DNA of 64,000 nucleotides from DATARH01 sp036008175 (GCA_036008175.1 DASYOB010000098.1:10467-74466); one strand, 5' to 3'; counted from the stretch's first letter, positions 16,617-26,221 are shown. Numbers and translations are program-made. Notes: generated by a model not told the origin, from the sequence alone.

Positions 16617-18208
16617 CCGTGCAATCGGCGGCTGCCGCGGTACCGGCAGCGGCCAGCAACCGTTCCGAGTATCCGGTCATCGGCGTCGCGGCGGTGATGC
16701 TCGGCGCCTTCATCTCATCCCTCAATACGAAGATAACGACGTTCGGCCTCGCCGACATTCGCGGCGGACTTGGCCTCGGCTTTGACGAGGGCTCATGGAT
16801 CAGCACCGTGTTCGGCGCCGCGCAAATGGTCGTGACTCCGGCGGCGGCGTGGATGAGCACCGTGCTCAGCACGCGCCGGGTGCTGCTCTGGACCGGAACG
16901 ATTTTCGCCGCCGCCTCGCTGCTGCCGCCTTTCGTGCGCGATTACGACACGCTGATCGCGCTGCAGCTGATCCGGGGCCTGGCCGTCGGCGCCTTCATTC
17001 CCGCGGCGCTCGGCTTCGTGCTGCGTAGCCTGGCGCCGCAATGGTGGATCTGGGGCATCGCCGCCTATGCCTTCCGCTTTGTCTTCTCGCAAAACATCGC
17101 CGGTGCGCTCGAGGGCTGGTACTCGGAGACAGGACACTGGGAGTGGCTCTTCTGGCAGAGCGCGCTGCTGACACCGGTAATGCTCGTGCTCGTCGTGATC
17201 GCGATGCCTACCCGCCCGGTCGATCGCGACCTGCTGCACCGAACCGATTGGATTGGCATCATCTACGCTGGGATCGGCTTCGGCCTGATCTACGCCGGGC
17301 TCGACCAGGGCAACCGGCTCGACTGGCTCAATTCCGGGGTGGTTTGCGGCCTTTTGCTCGGTGGCATAATTCTGGTCGTGGCCTTTTTCATTCAGGAAGC
17401 GCGCGCCCAATATCCGCTTATCCATTTGAGGGCATTGGTGCAACCGACTGTGGCGGTGCCGGCCTTGCTGATTTCGATCTACGGCTTCGGATCCACAGCC
17501 ACAGGGTTCGTGCTGCCCGATTACTTGACCCGCATTCAGGGATTGCGCGACCTGCAGATCGGCGACACGTTGAACTGGATCGCGCTGCCGCAATTCGTCC
17601 TGGTTCCGCTTGTGGCGCTGCTGCTGAAGCGGATCGACGCGCGGCTGCTGCTCGTGCTCGGCTTTGCGACGATCTCCCTCGGCGCCTGGATGGATACAGG
17701 CCTCACGCATGACTGGGCCGGCGGCGACTTTCTTCCCTCGCAATGCGTCTCGGCGGTCGGCCTCGCTTTCGCGATCACCGCGCTGATCACCTACGCCATC
17801 GCCAACATCACGCCGTCGCAGGCGGCGGCGATCGCGGCGACCATCCAGATCGCGCGGCTGTTCGGCAACGAGATCGGCAGCGCGGTGATCCAGACCTTTG
17901 TGCGCGTCCGCGAGCAGACCTATTCGAACCTGATCGGCTTGCATCTGGTCGCCGGCTCAACCGCCAGCGAGGGGATCGCCGCCCAGCTGGCCGGACCGTT
18001 CGGCAACCGCCAGACCGGGTCCGGCGATGCGACGACGCAGGGCCTCGGCGTGCTGGCGGCGCGGGTACAGCACGAAGCCTATGTGCTGGCCTATATCGAC
18101 GCGTTCTGGCTGACCGCCTGGGTCTCGCTCCTCGGCATCCTGTTGATGCTGATCCTGCGTCCGCCGCCGCCCAATCCGCTGACCCCGCCGCTACGCCGGA
18201 TGCCGTAA
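16613..18208 (+). CDS. DHA2-family MFS drug transporter (EmrB-like)
   Basis: Proton-driven exporter of the 14-TM DHA2 family that pairs with the upstream EmrA-like adaptor. It starts with GTG overlapping the partner's TGA. Family features include SSLNTKITTFGLADIRGGLG in TM1 (where EmrB has the conserved acidic region), FDEGSWISTVFGAAQMV, and LIRGLAVGAFIPAALGFVLR for the antiporter motif C region. The 531-aa length fits. Substrates cannot be inferred; drugs, bile-like amphiphiles or siderophores are known for relatives. Confidence 0.92.
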   Translation: MTVQSAAAAVPAAASNRSEYPVIGVAAVMLGAFISSLNTKITTFGLADIRGGLGLGFDEGSWISTVFGAAQMVVTPAAAWMSTVLSTRRVLLWTGTIFAAASLLPPFVRDYDTLIALQLIRGLAVGAFIPAALGFVLRSLAPQWWIWGIAAYAFRFVFSQNIAGALEGWYSETGHWEWLFWQSALLTPVMLVLVVIAMPTRPVDRDLLHRTDWIGIIYAGIGFGLIYAGLDQGNRLDWLNSGVVCGLLLGGIILVVAFFIQEARAQYPLIHLRALVQPTVAVPALLISIYGFGSTATGFVLPDYLTRIQGLRDLQIGDTLNWIALPQFVLVPLVALLLKRIDARLLLVLGFATISLGAWMDTGLTHDWAGGDFLPSQCVSAVGLAFAITALITYAIANITPSQAAAIAATIQIARLFGNEIGSAVIQTFVRVREQTYSNLIGLHLVAGSTASEGIAAQLAGPFGNRQTGSGDATTQGLGVLAARVQHEAYVLAYIDAFWLTAWVSLLGILLMLILRPPPPNPLTPPLRRMP

Positions 18209-18248
18209 CGCCAAGCGATGGCCCCACGGCCCCATTCCCTGTACGTCT

Positions 18249-18965
18249 TCATACCGAGCGGCGACCCTGGCGGTAGGAGACGACGTAGATCACCACCATG
18301 CCCACCGCGAGCGAAAACCAGGTGAGCGCGTATTGCAGGTGGTTGTTCGGTAGTTCGAGCGGGGTGACCCCGCCCTGGGGCCAGCCGCCCGGGTTCGGGC
18401 TGGCATCGGCATCGATATAGAACGGCGCCACGTCATCGAGCCGATCGGCCTTGGCCATCGCCGGCAGGTCGATCCAGAACCAATAATTCATATCGGCCCG
18501 GTTGTCGGGCAGGAACCAGCCCGGCCTCGTCTCCGGCGGCAGCCGCAGCAGTCCGGCGACTCGGACGCTTCCTTCCAGCTGGCCCGCGCGGCGGGTTCCC
18601 GGATCCTTACGCTCGGTCGGGACGAAACCGCGGTTGACAAAGACGATGCGCCCGTCGGCCTCGCGCAGCGGCGTCAAAACATCGAACCCGGCGTCACCAT
18701 TGCGCGGTGAGGTCGCACCGAGATAAACCTCCTTGTCATTGAGGAAGACCCCTTCGGCGACGACGTGGCGGAATTCCATACCGCGCGCCTCGGCAAGAGT
18801 GCGAGGCAGCACGGCAGGTGGTGCGGTCACGGCGGCCTCGCGGTGGGCGATCAGACCGCGCTTCCACTGCAGCCGCTCAAGCTGCCAATACCCGAGTCCA
18901 ACGCAAATGAGGACGATCGCAATCGTGATCAGCGTCGGCGCCAGGCGCAGCCGACGCCTGCTCAT
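18249..18965 (-). CDS. surf1: SURF1 family cytochrome oxidase assembly protein
   Basis: Inner-membrane factor that assists heme a insertion into subunit I of aa3 oxidase. It has two TM helices, one N-terminal (LAPTLITIAIVLICVGLGYW) and one C-terminal (YALTWFSLAVGMVVIYVVSY), around a periplasmic domain with VFVNRGFVP and NYWFWIDLPAMA. The start is the ATG at 18965, which overlaps the DUF983 stop as ATGA; the frame stays open upstream but only reads through the DUF983 gene out of frame. It is last in the cta operon. Confidence 0.93.
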   Translation of the reverse strand: MSRRRLRLAPTLITIAIVLICVGLGYWQLERLQWKRGLIAHREAAVTAPPAVLPRTLAEARGMEFRHVVAEGVFLNDKEVYLGATSPRNGDAGFDVLTPLREADGRIVFVNRGFVPTERKDPGTRRAGQLEGSVRVAGLLRLPPETRPGWFLPDNRADMNYWFWIDLPAMAKADRLDDVAPFYIDADASPNPGGWPQGGVTPLELPNNHLQYALTWFSLAVGMVVIYVVSYRQGRRSV

Positions 18966-19342
18966 GCCGAGGGCGGGCTGCGCAGCAGGTAATGCCGGTA
19001 CTGGAGCGCGATCAGGCCGGCCTTGAACGGCCGCAGCAGCAGGATCGCGCCAACCAGGATCACCGGCGCCCAGAGCAGCAGGTGAACCCAGATCGGCGGC
19101 TCGAACCTGAACTCGACGAACGCGGCGAGACCCACCACGATCAGACCGAGAATAAAAATCACGAAGACCGCCGGGCCATCGGCGGCGTCCTGCGCCGAAA
19201 AATCGAGCCCGCAAGCGGGACAGGCCGGGCGAACCGTCAGCAGCCCGGTAAAGAGCTTACCCTCGCCACAACGCGGGCAACGGCAACCGAACGCGGCATG
19301 CGCCAGCGATACCGGGGCAAACCGGCGGGTTTCACCGCTCAA
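18962..19342 (-). CDS. DUF983 zinc-ribbon membrane protein of the cta operon
   Basis: 126-residue protein with a four-Cys zinc ribbon (CRCPRCGEG and ACPACGLDFS) and two TM helices (FVIFILGLIVVGLAAFVEF and WVHLLLWAPVILVGAILLL). DUF983 proteins regularly sit between ctaE and surf1 in alphaproteobacteria. The start is taken as a TTG at 19342 (another TTG is at 19345), because GGGAGG lies a few bases upstream and just after the ctaE stop; there is no suitable ATG. Its function is unknown; a part in copper or heme delivery to the oxidase is inferred from context only. Confidence 0.82.
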   Translation of the reverse strand: MSGETRRFAPVSLAHAAFGCRCPRCGEGKLFTGLLTVRPACPACGLDFSAQDAADGPAVFVIFILGLIVVGLAAFVEFRFEPPIWVHLLLWAPVILVGAILLLRPFKAGLIALQYRHYLLRSPPSA

Positions 19343-19368
19343 CAACAGCCTCCCGATGCCCGCGCGCC

Positions 19369-20211
19369 TTACCCGCCGAGCCCTTCCGGCACGGCGTGCC
19401 CCAGCCCCCACCAGTACACGCAAACGAACAGGAACAACCAGACGACATCGACGAAATGCCAGTACCAGGCCGCAGCCTCCAGACCGAAATGATGGTCCGG
19501 CTTGAAATGGCCCTGGGTCGCTCGCCACAGACATACGGCCAGGAAGATCGTGCCGATGATCACGTGGAAGCCATGAAACCCGGTCGCCAGGAAGAAGGTC
19601 GAGGGATAGATGCCATCGGTGAAATGGAAGGCGGCGTGCGAGTATTCGTAGGCCTGGATCGAGGTAAACGAGAGGCCGAGCAGCACCGTCAGAGTCAGGC
19701 CCTGGATGAGCCCCTTCTGATTGCCTTCAAGCAGCGAGTGGTGCGCCCAGGTCACCGTGGTTCCCGACAGCAACAGGATGAGCGTATTGAGGAACGGGAA
19801 CTCGAACGGGTCAAAGGGATGGATGCCCTTCGGCGGCCACACGCCGCCTACCGGAAACAGGGCCGACGAGAAAAACGCCCAGAAGAAGGCCGAAAAGAAC
19901 ATCACCTCGGAGGCGATGAACAAGGCCATCCCATAACGCAGGCCGAGTTGCACGACGGGGGTGTGGAAGCCTTGGAAGGTGGCTTCACGAATGACGTCGT
20001 GCCACCACACGAACATCGTCGCCAGGACGGCAATAAAGCCGATGATCAGCAGAACCCAGCCGTAGCCATGCAGATAGAGGACGCCGCCACTGGCGAGTAG
20101 CCCCGCGGCGATTGCGCCGACGATCGGCCAGGGGCTCGGATCGAGCAGATGATAGGGGTGCTTGGGCGCAGCATGCGCGTGAGCATGAGCGTCCGCATGG
20201 GTATCGGTCAT
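19369..20211 (-). CDS. ctaE: Cytochrome c oxidase subunit III
   Basis: Seven-TM core subunit of aa3-type cytochrome c oxidase. Typical blocks are KHPYHLLDPSPWPIVGAIAA at the N-terminus, SEVMFFSAFFWAFFSSALFP, TTVTWAHHSLLEGN, and ATGFHGFHVIIGTIFLAVCL. The N-terminal DTHADAHAHAHAAP is His-rich, as in some relatives. Length (280 aa) is typical. It is cotranscribed after ctaG with a 19-bp gap. Confidence 0.96.
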   Translation of the reverse strand: MTDTHADAHAHAHAAPKHPYHLLDPSPWPIVGAIAAGLLASGGVLYLHGYGWVLLIIGFIAVLATMFVWWHDVIREATFQGFHTPVVQLGLRYGMALFIASEVMFFSAFFWAFFSSALFPVGGVWPPKGIHPFDPFEFPFLNTLILLLSGTTVTWAHHSLLEGNQKGLIQGLTLTVLLGLSFTSIQAYEYSHAAFHFTDGIYPSTFFLATGFHGFHVIIGTIFLAVCLWRATQGHFKPDHHFGLEAAAWYWHFVDVVWLFLFVCVYWWGLGHAVPEGLGG

Positions 20212-20230
20212 CTCTGTCCGCCTCGATCGA

Positions 20231-20830
20231 TCAATTTACTGCCGGGTTATTGCCGGGGGCCGGAGCGCGCGGGCTGGCCGACGCGCTCGGCGCGTCATTC
20301 CCGTGCGCCCTGAACATCGTATAGGCGAGGGTTATCGTGCGTACATCGCGGGTCCCCGGATCCTTCAGGAGATCCGGATCGACGAAGAACACCACGCCCA
20401 TGTCGCGGCTCTCGCCGGGCCCCAGCCGCTGTTCGGTGAAGCAGAAGCATTGCAGCTTGTCGAAATAGATGCCGCTCTTGGTCGGCGTCACGTTGTACGT
20501 CGCGCTGCCGGTTACGGTCTCGGCGCTGTGGTTGACCGCGCGGAAAAACACCTGGCGCTGTTCCCCGGGATGAACGCGGACCTCGTTCTGCAACGGACGA
20601 AACTCCCAGCCGAGATCGGACGCGGTCTCCGCGTCGAAACGCACGGTCACGACGGCATCGGCGATTTCGGCCGGCGCCGCCGAGGCGCGCTGAGTGGCGC
20701 CGCCGAACCCGGTGGCCTGGCAGAACAGCCGGTAGAGCGGCACCGAGGCAAAAGACAACCCGACCATGCCGAGTGCGACCGCGGCCAGCAGCAGTACAGT
20801 GGTTCGGTTGCGTCGCGAAGGCGGTCTCAT
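20231..20830 (-). CDS. ctaG: Cytochrome c oxidase assembly protein CtaG (Cox11)
   Basis: Copper chaperone that inserts CuB into subunit I. It has one N-terminal TM helix (TVLLLAAVALGMVGLSFASV) with the following VPLYRLFCQATGFGG and a periplasmic domain carrying the copper-binding KLQCFCFTEQRLGPGE. FFVDPDLLKDPGTRDVRTI-type sequence follows. It is 199 aa, with a Pro/Ala-rich C-terminal tail. It starts 4 bp after the stop of the 42-aa gene. Confidence 0.95.
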   Translation of the reverse strand: MRPPSRRNRTTVLLLAAVALGMVGLSFASVPLYRLFCQATGFGGATQRASAAPAEIADAVVTVRFDAETASDLGWEFRPLQNEVRVHPGEQRQVFFRAVNHSAETVTGSATYNVTPTKSGIYFDKLQCFCFTEQRLGPGESRDMGVVFFVDPDLLKDPGTRDVRTITLAYTMFRAHGNDAPSASASPRAPAPGNNPAVN

Positions 20831-20834
20831 GACG

Positions 20835-20963
20835 TCAGCCCCCGCCCATCCGCACGAACGAGATCGCGTAAAACAGCGCCACGAGCGCGAGCAGCACCAC
20901 GAGGAGCGCGCGATTGCGGGAGCGGATCGTGCGCTCGCGCTCGTTCATGTTCTTCCCGGCCAT
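20835..20963 (-). CDS. Small CoxF-like single-TM protein of the cta operon
   Basis: 42-residue protein between ctaB and ctaG. It begins MAGKNMNERERTIRSRNR, has one hydrophobic helix (ALLVVLLALVALFYAISFV) and ends RMGGG. The ATG overlaps the ctaB stop by one base (TGATG) and the stop is 4 bp before ctaG. Small proteins of this form occur at the same place in other alphaproteobacterial cta operons, sometimes called CoxF. The second Met (20948) is an alternative start. The function is not established. Confidence 0.8.
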   Translation of the reverse strand: MAGKNMNERERTIRSRNRALLVVLLALVALFYAISFVRMGGG

Positions 20964-21868
20964 CACCGCACGCCTCCGCCGACGCGGTCGACGAGCAGCA
21001 ACGTAAAAATCAGGAACAGATAGAGCAGCGAGAAGGCGAACATCTGCCGGGCGCTGCGGTCGCTTGCATCGCGCCATACCCGCACGGCCGTCCCGGTGAA
21101 GGCAAGGCTCAACGCGCCGGCGCCGACCGCATAGAACGGTCCGGCGACGCCGAGCAGCCATGGCGCGGCGGTCGCCGGCCACAGCATCAGCGTATAGAGC
21201 AGCATCTGCCGCTTGGTTTCGCGCGCACCGGCAACCACCGGCAGCATCGGGATGCCGGCGTCGGCGTATTCGCCGGCGCGGTACAGCGACAAAGCCCAGA
21301 AATGCGGCGGGGTCCAGAAGAAGATGATCGCGAACAGCGCCACCGCGCCCCAGCCGACACCGCCGGTGACCGCGGCCCAGCCGATCAGCGGCGGCAGCGC
21401 CCCGGCGGCACCGCCGATCACGATGTTCTGCGGAGTGCGCCGCTTCAGCCAGATCGTATAGACAAAAACGTAGAACGCGATCGTCAGCGCCAGCAGCTCG
21501 GCAGCAACCCAGTTGACCCCAAGACCCATGACGGCTACCGAGCCCACCGCGAGCACGCAGCCGAAGCCCAGCGCTTCTCCCGGCATCATTCGCCCCGCCG
21601 GCAACGGCCGCATGCGGGTCCGCCGCATCACCGCGTCGATATCGCGGTCGTACCACATGTTGATCGCGCCCGAAGCGCCGGCGCCGATCGCGATGCACAG
21701 CACCGCGACACCCGCCAGCACCGGGTGCAGATGGCCCGGCGCGACCAGCAGCCCGACAACGCCGGTGAACACCACCAGCGACATGACCCGGGGCTTCAGG
21801 ATCAGAACATAGTCGCCGACCGCCGCGCCGCTCCAGGGCGCAATGGCAGCCGAGGGCAGCTCGCTCAC
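20963..21868 (-). CDS. ctaB: Protoheme IX farnesyltransferase
   Basis: Heme o synthase of the UbiA prenyltransferase family: adds a farnesyl group to heme b on the way to heme a. The Asp-rich motif NMWYDRDIDAVMRRTRMRPL is intact, and the second motif region reads WALSLYRAGEYADAGIPML. About nine hydrophobic segments fill the rest of its 301 aa. It follows ctaD by 38 bp. No ctaA heme a synthase gene is in the window. Confidence 0.95.
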   Translation of the reverse strand: MSELPSAAIAPWSGAAVGDYVLILKPRVMSLVVFTGVVGLLVAPGHLHPVLAGVAVLCIAIGAGASGAINMWYDRDIDAVMRRTRMRPLPAGRMMPGEALGFGCVLAVGSVAVMGLGVNWVAAELLALTIAFYVFVYTIWLKRRTPQNIVIGGAAGALPPLIGWAAVTGGVGWGAVALFAIIFFWTPPHFWALSLYRAGEYADAGIPMLPVVAGARETKRQMLLYTLMLWPATAAPWLLGVAGPFYAVGAGALSLAFTGTAVRVWRDASDRSARQMFAFSLLYLFLIFTLLLVDRVGGGVR

Positions 21869-21906
21869 CCCACGCTCGCTGGTTGGTGCTCGGTCATGCC
21901 CCTGTC

Positions 21907-23553
21907 CTAATGCGCCACCGGCGCGATGACCGGAATATCTTCAAAGCTGTGGAATGGCGGCGGCGACGATACCTGCCACTCCAGCGTGGTCGCGCCCTCG
22001 CCCCAGTAATTGGCGCCAACCCGCCTCCCGGCCAACAAGGTGTGGAACACGATGAAGACAAAAAACAGGGTCGAGGCATAGGAGATGAACGCGCCAATCG
22101 AGGAGACGAAGTTCCATCCCCAAAACGCGTCGGGGTATTCGGCGATGCGGCGCGGCATGCCGGCGAGGCCGAGAAAATGCTGCGGGAAGAAGGTCAAGTT
22201 GACGCCGATGAAGGTCGTCCAGAAATGGATCTTGCCGAAGGTCTCGTTGTATTGCCGCCCCGACATCTTGCCGATCCAATAATAGAATCCGGCAAACAGG
22301 CCAAACACCGCGCCGAGCGACAACACGTAATGGAAATGGGCAACCACGTAATAGGTATTGTGCAGAGCGAAATCGACGCCCGCGTTAGCGAGCACGACCC
22401 CGGTCACGCCGCCGAGCGTGAACAGGAAGATGAAGCCGATCGCCCACAGCATCGGCGTCTTGAACTCAATCGAGCCGCCCCACATCGTCGCGATCCAGGA
22501 AAAGATTTTCACGCCTGTCGGCACCGCGATAACCATCGTCGCCGCGGTGAAATAGGCGCGCGTATCGACCGAGATGCCGGTCGTGAACATGTGATGCGCC
22601 CAGACGACAAATCCGATCCCGCCGATCGCGACCATCGCGTAGGCCATCCCGAGATAGCCGAACACCGGCTTCCTCGAGAAGGTCGACACGACCTGCGACA
22701 CAATGCCGAAAGGCGGCAGGATCATGATGTAGACCTCGGGGTGCCCGAAGAACCAGAACAGGTGCAGAAACAGGAGCGGGTCGCCGCCGCCGGCCGGGTC
22801 GAAGAACGTCGTGCCGAAGTTGCGGTCGGTCAGCAGCATCGTGATGGCGCCGGCCAGCACCGGCAGCGCCAATAAAAGCAGGAACGCGGTCACCAGGATC
22901 GACCAGACGAAGAGCGGCATACGGTGCAGGGTCATGCCCGGCGCGCGCATGTTGAAGATCGTCGTGATGAAATTGATCGAACTCATGATCGACGACGCGC
23001 CGGCGAGGTGAAGCGAGAAGATCACCATATCGACCGAGGGACCGGGATGCCCGCCCGGCCCGGCGGCGGAGAGCGGCGGATAGAGGGTCCAGCCGACAGC
23101 CGCCCCCTGCCCGTTCACGCCGTCGCCCGCGCCGACCATTGTCGAACCCAGCAGCAGCAGGAAAGATGGCACCAGCAGCCAGAAGCTGACGTTGTTCATG
23201 CGTGGGAAGGCCATGTCCGGCGCGCCGATCATCAGCGGCACGAACCAGTTTCCGAACCCCCCGAACGTGGCCGGCATCACCATAAAAAACACCATGATCA
23301 GGCCATGGGCGGTGATGACCACATTGTAGAGCTGATGGTTGGAAAGGATCTCGCCATTCGGCGTCATCAGCTGCGCGCGCATCACGACCGATAATGCACC
23401 GCCGAGGATCCCGGCAAAAATCGCGAAACACAGATAAAGCGTGCCGATGTCCTTATGGTTGGTGGAAGCCAGCCAGCGCGTGAAGAAGCCCGGATAATGG
23501 CCGTGCTCGGCGTGCGCCCCGTCGGCCGTGTGAGCATCGTGCCCATAAGTCAT
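21907..23553 (-). CDS. ctaD: Cytochrome c oxidase subunit I (aa3 type)
   Basis: Catalytic heme-copper subunit that reduces O2 and pumps protons. The CuB/K-channel block WFFGHPEVYIMILPPFG contains the cross-linked His-Tyr pair and Glu of A1-type oxidases. SVDTRAYFTAATMVIAVPTG and SWIATMWGGSI are the K-channel and loop regions, NNVSFWLLVPSF belongs to the D-channel, and HNTYYVVAHFHYVLSLGAVF carries the heme His ligands. The 548-aa length with twelve TM helices is standard. Confidence 0.97.
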   Translation of the reverse strand: MTYGHDAHTADGAHAEHGHYPGFFTRWLASTNHKDIGTLYLCFAIFAGILGGALSVVMRAQLMTPNGEILSNHQLYNVVITAHGLIMVFFMVMPATFGGFGNWFVPLMIGAPDMAFPRMNNVSFWLLVPSFLLLLGSTMVGAGDGVNGQGAAVGWTLYPPLSAAGPGGHPGPSVDMVIFSLHLAGASSIMSSINFITTIFNMRAPGMTLHRMPLFVWSILVTAFLLLLALPVLAGAITMLLTDRNFGTTFFDPAGGGDPLLFLHLFWFFGHPEVYIMILPPFGIVSQVVSTFSRKPVFGYLGMAYAMVAIGGIGFVVWAHHMFTTGISVDTRAYFTAATMVIAVPTGVKIFSWIATMWGGSIEFKTPMLWAIGFIFLFTLGGVTGVVLANAGVDFALHNTYYVVAHFHYVLSLGAVFGLFAGFYYWIGKMSGRQYNETFGKIHFWTTFIGVNLTFFPQHFLGLAGMPRRIAEYPDAFWGWNFVSSIGAFISYASTLFFVFIVFHTLLAGRRVGANYWGEGATTLEWQVSSPPPFHSFEDIPVIAPVAH

Positions 23554-23570
23554 CGCAGACCTCTTCGCTC

Positions 23571-24473
23571 CTAGTTGCCGGCCGGCGCCGAGCCAAGCCG
23601 CGGCTGTCCCGCCGCAGCGACCACGGCACGGTCTTCTGTCGGCTGCTTCGCGGCGGCGTTCTTCTTCGCCTCACCGAGCCATTTCTGGAAATCGTCTTTC
23701 GAAACCGCCTTGACCTCGATCGGCATGAAGGCGTGGTTCACGCCGCAGATCTGATTGCACTCGCCGTAATAGGTGCCTTCGTGCAGGACCCGCATCCAGC
23801 TCTCGTTGAACCTGCCGGGAACCGCATATTCCTGGACGCCGAAAGACGGGACAAACCAGCTGTGGATTACCCCCTCAGGATCCCCGGTCACCAGGACGCG
23901 AATGTTGGTGTCGACCGGCACGATCAGCGGATTGTCGACATCGAGAAGCCGCTTCTGCCCCGGCTTCAGGTCCTTCTCCTGGATCAGGTTGCTGGTGATG
24001 CTGAGATCCCCCTGATCCGGATACTCATACTGCCAGTACCATTGATGGCCGGTCACCTTGATCGTCATGTCCGCGTTTGGCACCCGGTCCATGTAATACA
24101 TCAGCTTGAAGGATGGGATCGCTATGATGACCAGGATCAGCACCGGCACGACCGTCCAAAGGATCTCGATCACCGGGTTATGCGAGGTGCGCGTCGGCAC
24201 CGGGTGACGTGCCGCCCTGAACCGCACCATTACGTAAGCGAGTAGACCCAGAACAAAGAGCGTGATCAGCGAGATGATGACCAGCAGCTCGTCGTGAAAC
24301 GAATGGATCCGCTCCTTGACCGGAGTCGCCGGCGGCTGCATGCCGATTTCCCAAGGCTGCGGTTCCGCCGCCCAACCGACCGCCGCGAGCGCAACCAAAC
24401 CGACCAGCAGCAGCCCTGCGACGAGACAGACGCGCCTGGCGCTCGTTCCAGTAATCGTTTTCGGCAATCGCAT
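23571..24473 (-). CDS. ctaC: Cytochrome c oxidase subunit II
   Basis: Electron-entry subunit with the CuA centre. An N-terminal signal segment is followed by two TM helices (about residues 57-85 and 100-125). The CuA site reads YYGECNQICGVNHAFMPIEV with both Cys, His and Met present; Gln replaces the more usual Glu, whose contact is by the backbone. GHQWYWQYEYPDQG is the aromatic patch for electron transfer from cytochrome c. A C-terminal tail of about 45 residues rich in Ala/Lys extends past the CuA domain. It is first in the operon; the 294-bp region to tldD should hold its promoter, but no clear boxes were seen. Confidence 0.96.
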   Translation of the reverse strand: MRLPKTITGTSARRVCLVAGLLLVGLVALAAVGWAAEPQPWEIGMQPPATPVKERIHSFHDELLVIISLITLFVLGLLAYVMVRFRAARHPVPTRTSHNPVIEILWTVVPVLILVIIAIPSFKLMYYMDRVPNADMTIKVTGHQWYWQYEYPDQGDLSITSNLIQEKDLKPGQKRLLDVDNPLIVPVDTNIRVLVTGDPEGVIHSWFVPSFGVQEYAVPGRFNESWMRVLHEGTYYGECNQICGVNHAFMPIEVKAVSKDDFQKWLGEAKKNAAAKQPTEDRAVVAAAGQPRLGSAPAGN

Positions 24474-24767
24474 GTCCTTGCAGCCCCTTCCGGCGAGGAC
24501 GTCCCCTGTCTGACGCGGTTCATGTACCGGCCGGGCCGCCGCCCGCTTTTGCCTGGCTAAGGCGGCGGCAATCCTGGCCGACCCTACACCAAAGCCCGAC
24601 GGCCGGACAACTCGGTCAGGGCGCCGCTAACTCGTTGCGGCAAGCCGCCGCATAACAGGAAAAACCGGCGCGTGCGAGACCCACCTGATCGATGCTGCCT
24701 TTCGCCTCTGCCTCGCGGCGACCATATTTCCAAGCAAGACTGACGTAATTCCGGATCCGGAGCCCTC

Positions 24768-26216
24768 ATGAGCAACCTTGCGGTTACGAACGAATTGTTT
24801 TTCGACCGGACTGGCATGGATTCGGGCCGGATCGAGAAGCTGGTCGGCGAGGCGTTGGCCGGCATGGATGACGGCGAGCTGTTCCTCGAATACAGCCAGT
24901 CGGAAAGCGTCGCGCTTGATGATGGCCGGATCAAGAGCGCCTCATTCGACACGACGCAAGGGTTCGGCCTGCGCGCGGTAGCGGGCGAGGCCGCCGGATA
25001 TGCCCACGCCTCCGAGCTGTCGGAAGCGGCGATCCGCCGCGCCGCGGCGGCGGTGCGGGCGGTCGCCAGCGGCCATGCCGGCACCCTCGCCGGCCCACCG
25101 CCCGGCACGAATCGCAGCCTCTATACCGAGCTCAACCCGCTCGGCATCGTCGACCTCGCGACGAAGACACGGCTCTTGAGCGAGATGGACACTTATGCCC
25201 GCAGCCGCGATCCGCGGGTGCGGCAGGTGATGGCCTCGCTGAGCGGGGTTTGGCAGGCGGTCCAGATCATCCGCCCGGATGGCCGCCGCGCCGCCGATAT
25301 CCGCCCGCTGGTCCGCCTCAACGTCGCTGTCGTGGTCGGCGAGGGTGACCGCATGGAGACTGGATCGCACGGTGCCGGCGGACGAGTCAGCTACGAGTAT
25401 TATCTCGATCCCGAGAACTGGAAGGCGCAGGTTGACGAGGCGTTGCGGCAGGCGCTGGTCAACCTTGGCTCGGTCCCGGCGCCGGCGGGCGAGATGACCG
25501 TGGTCCTCGGCCCTGGCTGGCCCGGCGTCATGTTGCACGAGGCGGTCGGACATGGGCTCGAAGGCGATTTCAACCGCAAGAAGACCTCGACTTTTTCCGG
25601 CATGATCGGCCAGCGCGTCGCGGCGAAGGGCGTAACCGTCGTCGACGACGGCACCCTGCCCGACCGGCGCGGCTCGCTGACGATCGACGATGAAGGCACG
25701 CCGTCGAATTGCACCGTGCTGATCGAGGACGGCATCCTCAAGGGCTACATGCAAGACCGGCTGAACGCCCGGCTAATGGGTGCCACCCCGACCGGCAATG
25801 GCAGGCGCGAGAGCTTCGCCCACGCGCCGATCCCGCGCATGACCAACACCTTCATGCTGGCCGGCAATCACGACCCGCAGGAGATCATGGCTTCGGTGAA
25901 GCGTGGTCTCTATGCGGTAAATTTCGGCGGCGGCAGCGTCGACATTACCTCGGGCAAGTTCGTCTTCTCCGCCTCGGAAGCCTACCTGATCGAGGACGGC
26001 AAGATCGGCCCGGCGGTCAAGGGCGCCACCCTGATCGGTAATGGCCCGGACGCGATGAACAAGGTGACGATGATCGGCAACGATCTCAAGCTGGATGATG
26101 GCGTCGGCACCTGCGGCAAGGATGGGCAAGGTGTCCCGGTCGGTGTCGGCCAGCCGACGCTTCGGATGGACGGTCTTACCGTCGGCGGCACGATGGGCCC
26201 GCCGCCGGGCGCCTAA
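24768..26216 (+). CDS. tldD: Metalloprotease TldD
   Basis: Catalytic subunit of the TldD-TldE protease, which degrades unfolded peptides and matures some RiPPs. The zinc motif LHEAVGHGLEGDFNRK (HExxxH) is intact. FVFSASEAYLIEDGKIG and GVPVGVGQPTLRMDGLTVGG mark the C-terminal half. GGATCCGGAG lies just before the ATG. The partner gene (TldE/PmbA) is 8.6 kb away on the same strand rather than adjacent. Confidence 0.95.
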   Translation: MSNLAVTNELFFDRTGMDSGRIEKLVGEALAGMDDGELFLEYSQSESVALDDGRIKSASFDTTQGFGLRAVAGEAAGYAHASELSEAAIRRAAAAVRAVASGHAGTLAGPPPGTNRSLYTELNPLGIVDLATKTRLLSEMDTYARSRDPRVRQVMASLSGVWQAVQIIRPDGRRAADIRPLVRLNVAVVVGEGDRMETGSHGAGGRVSYEYYLDPENWKAQVDEALRQALVNLGSVPAPAGEMTVVLGPGWPGVMLHEAVGHGLEGDFNRKKTSTFSGMIGQRVAAKGVTVVDDGTLPDRRGSLTIDDEGTPSNCTVLIEDGILKGYMQDRLNARLMGATPTGNGRRESFAHAPIPRMTNTFMLAGNHDPQEIMASVKRGLYAVNFGGGSVDITSGKFVFSASEAYLIEDGKIGPAVKGATLIGNGPDAMNKVTMIGNDLKLDDGVGTCGKDGQGVPVGVGQPTLRMDGLTVGGTMGPPPGA

Positions 26217-26221
26217 GCGCC

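Noticed and set aside
20303..21910. 535-codon plus-strand frame across ctaG and ctaB
   Set aside because: Antisense to two genes with unmistakable motifs; composition is Arg/Gln/His-rich noise.
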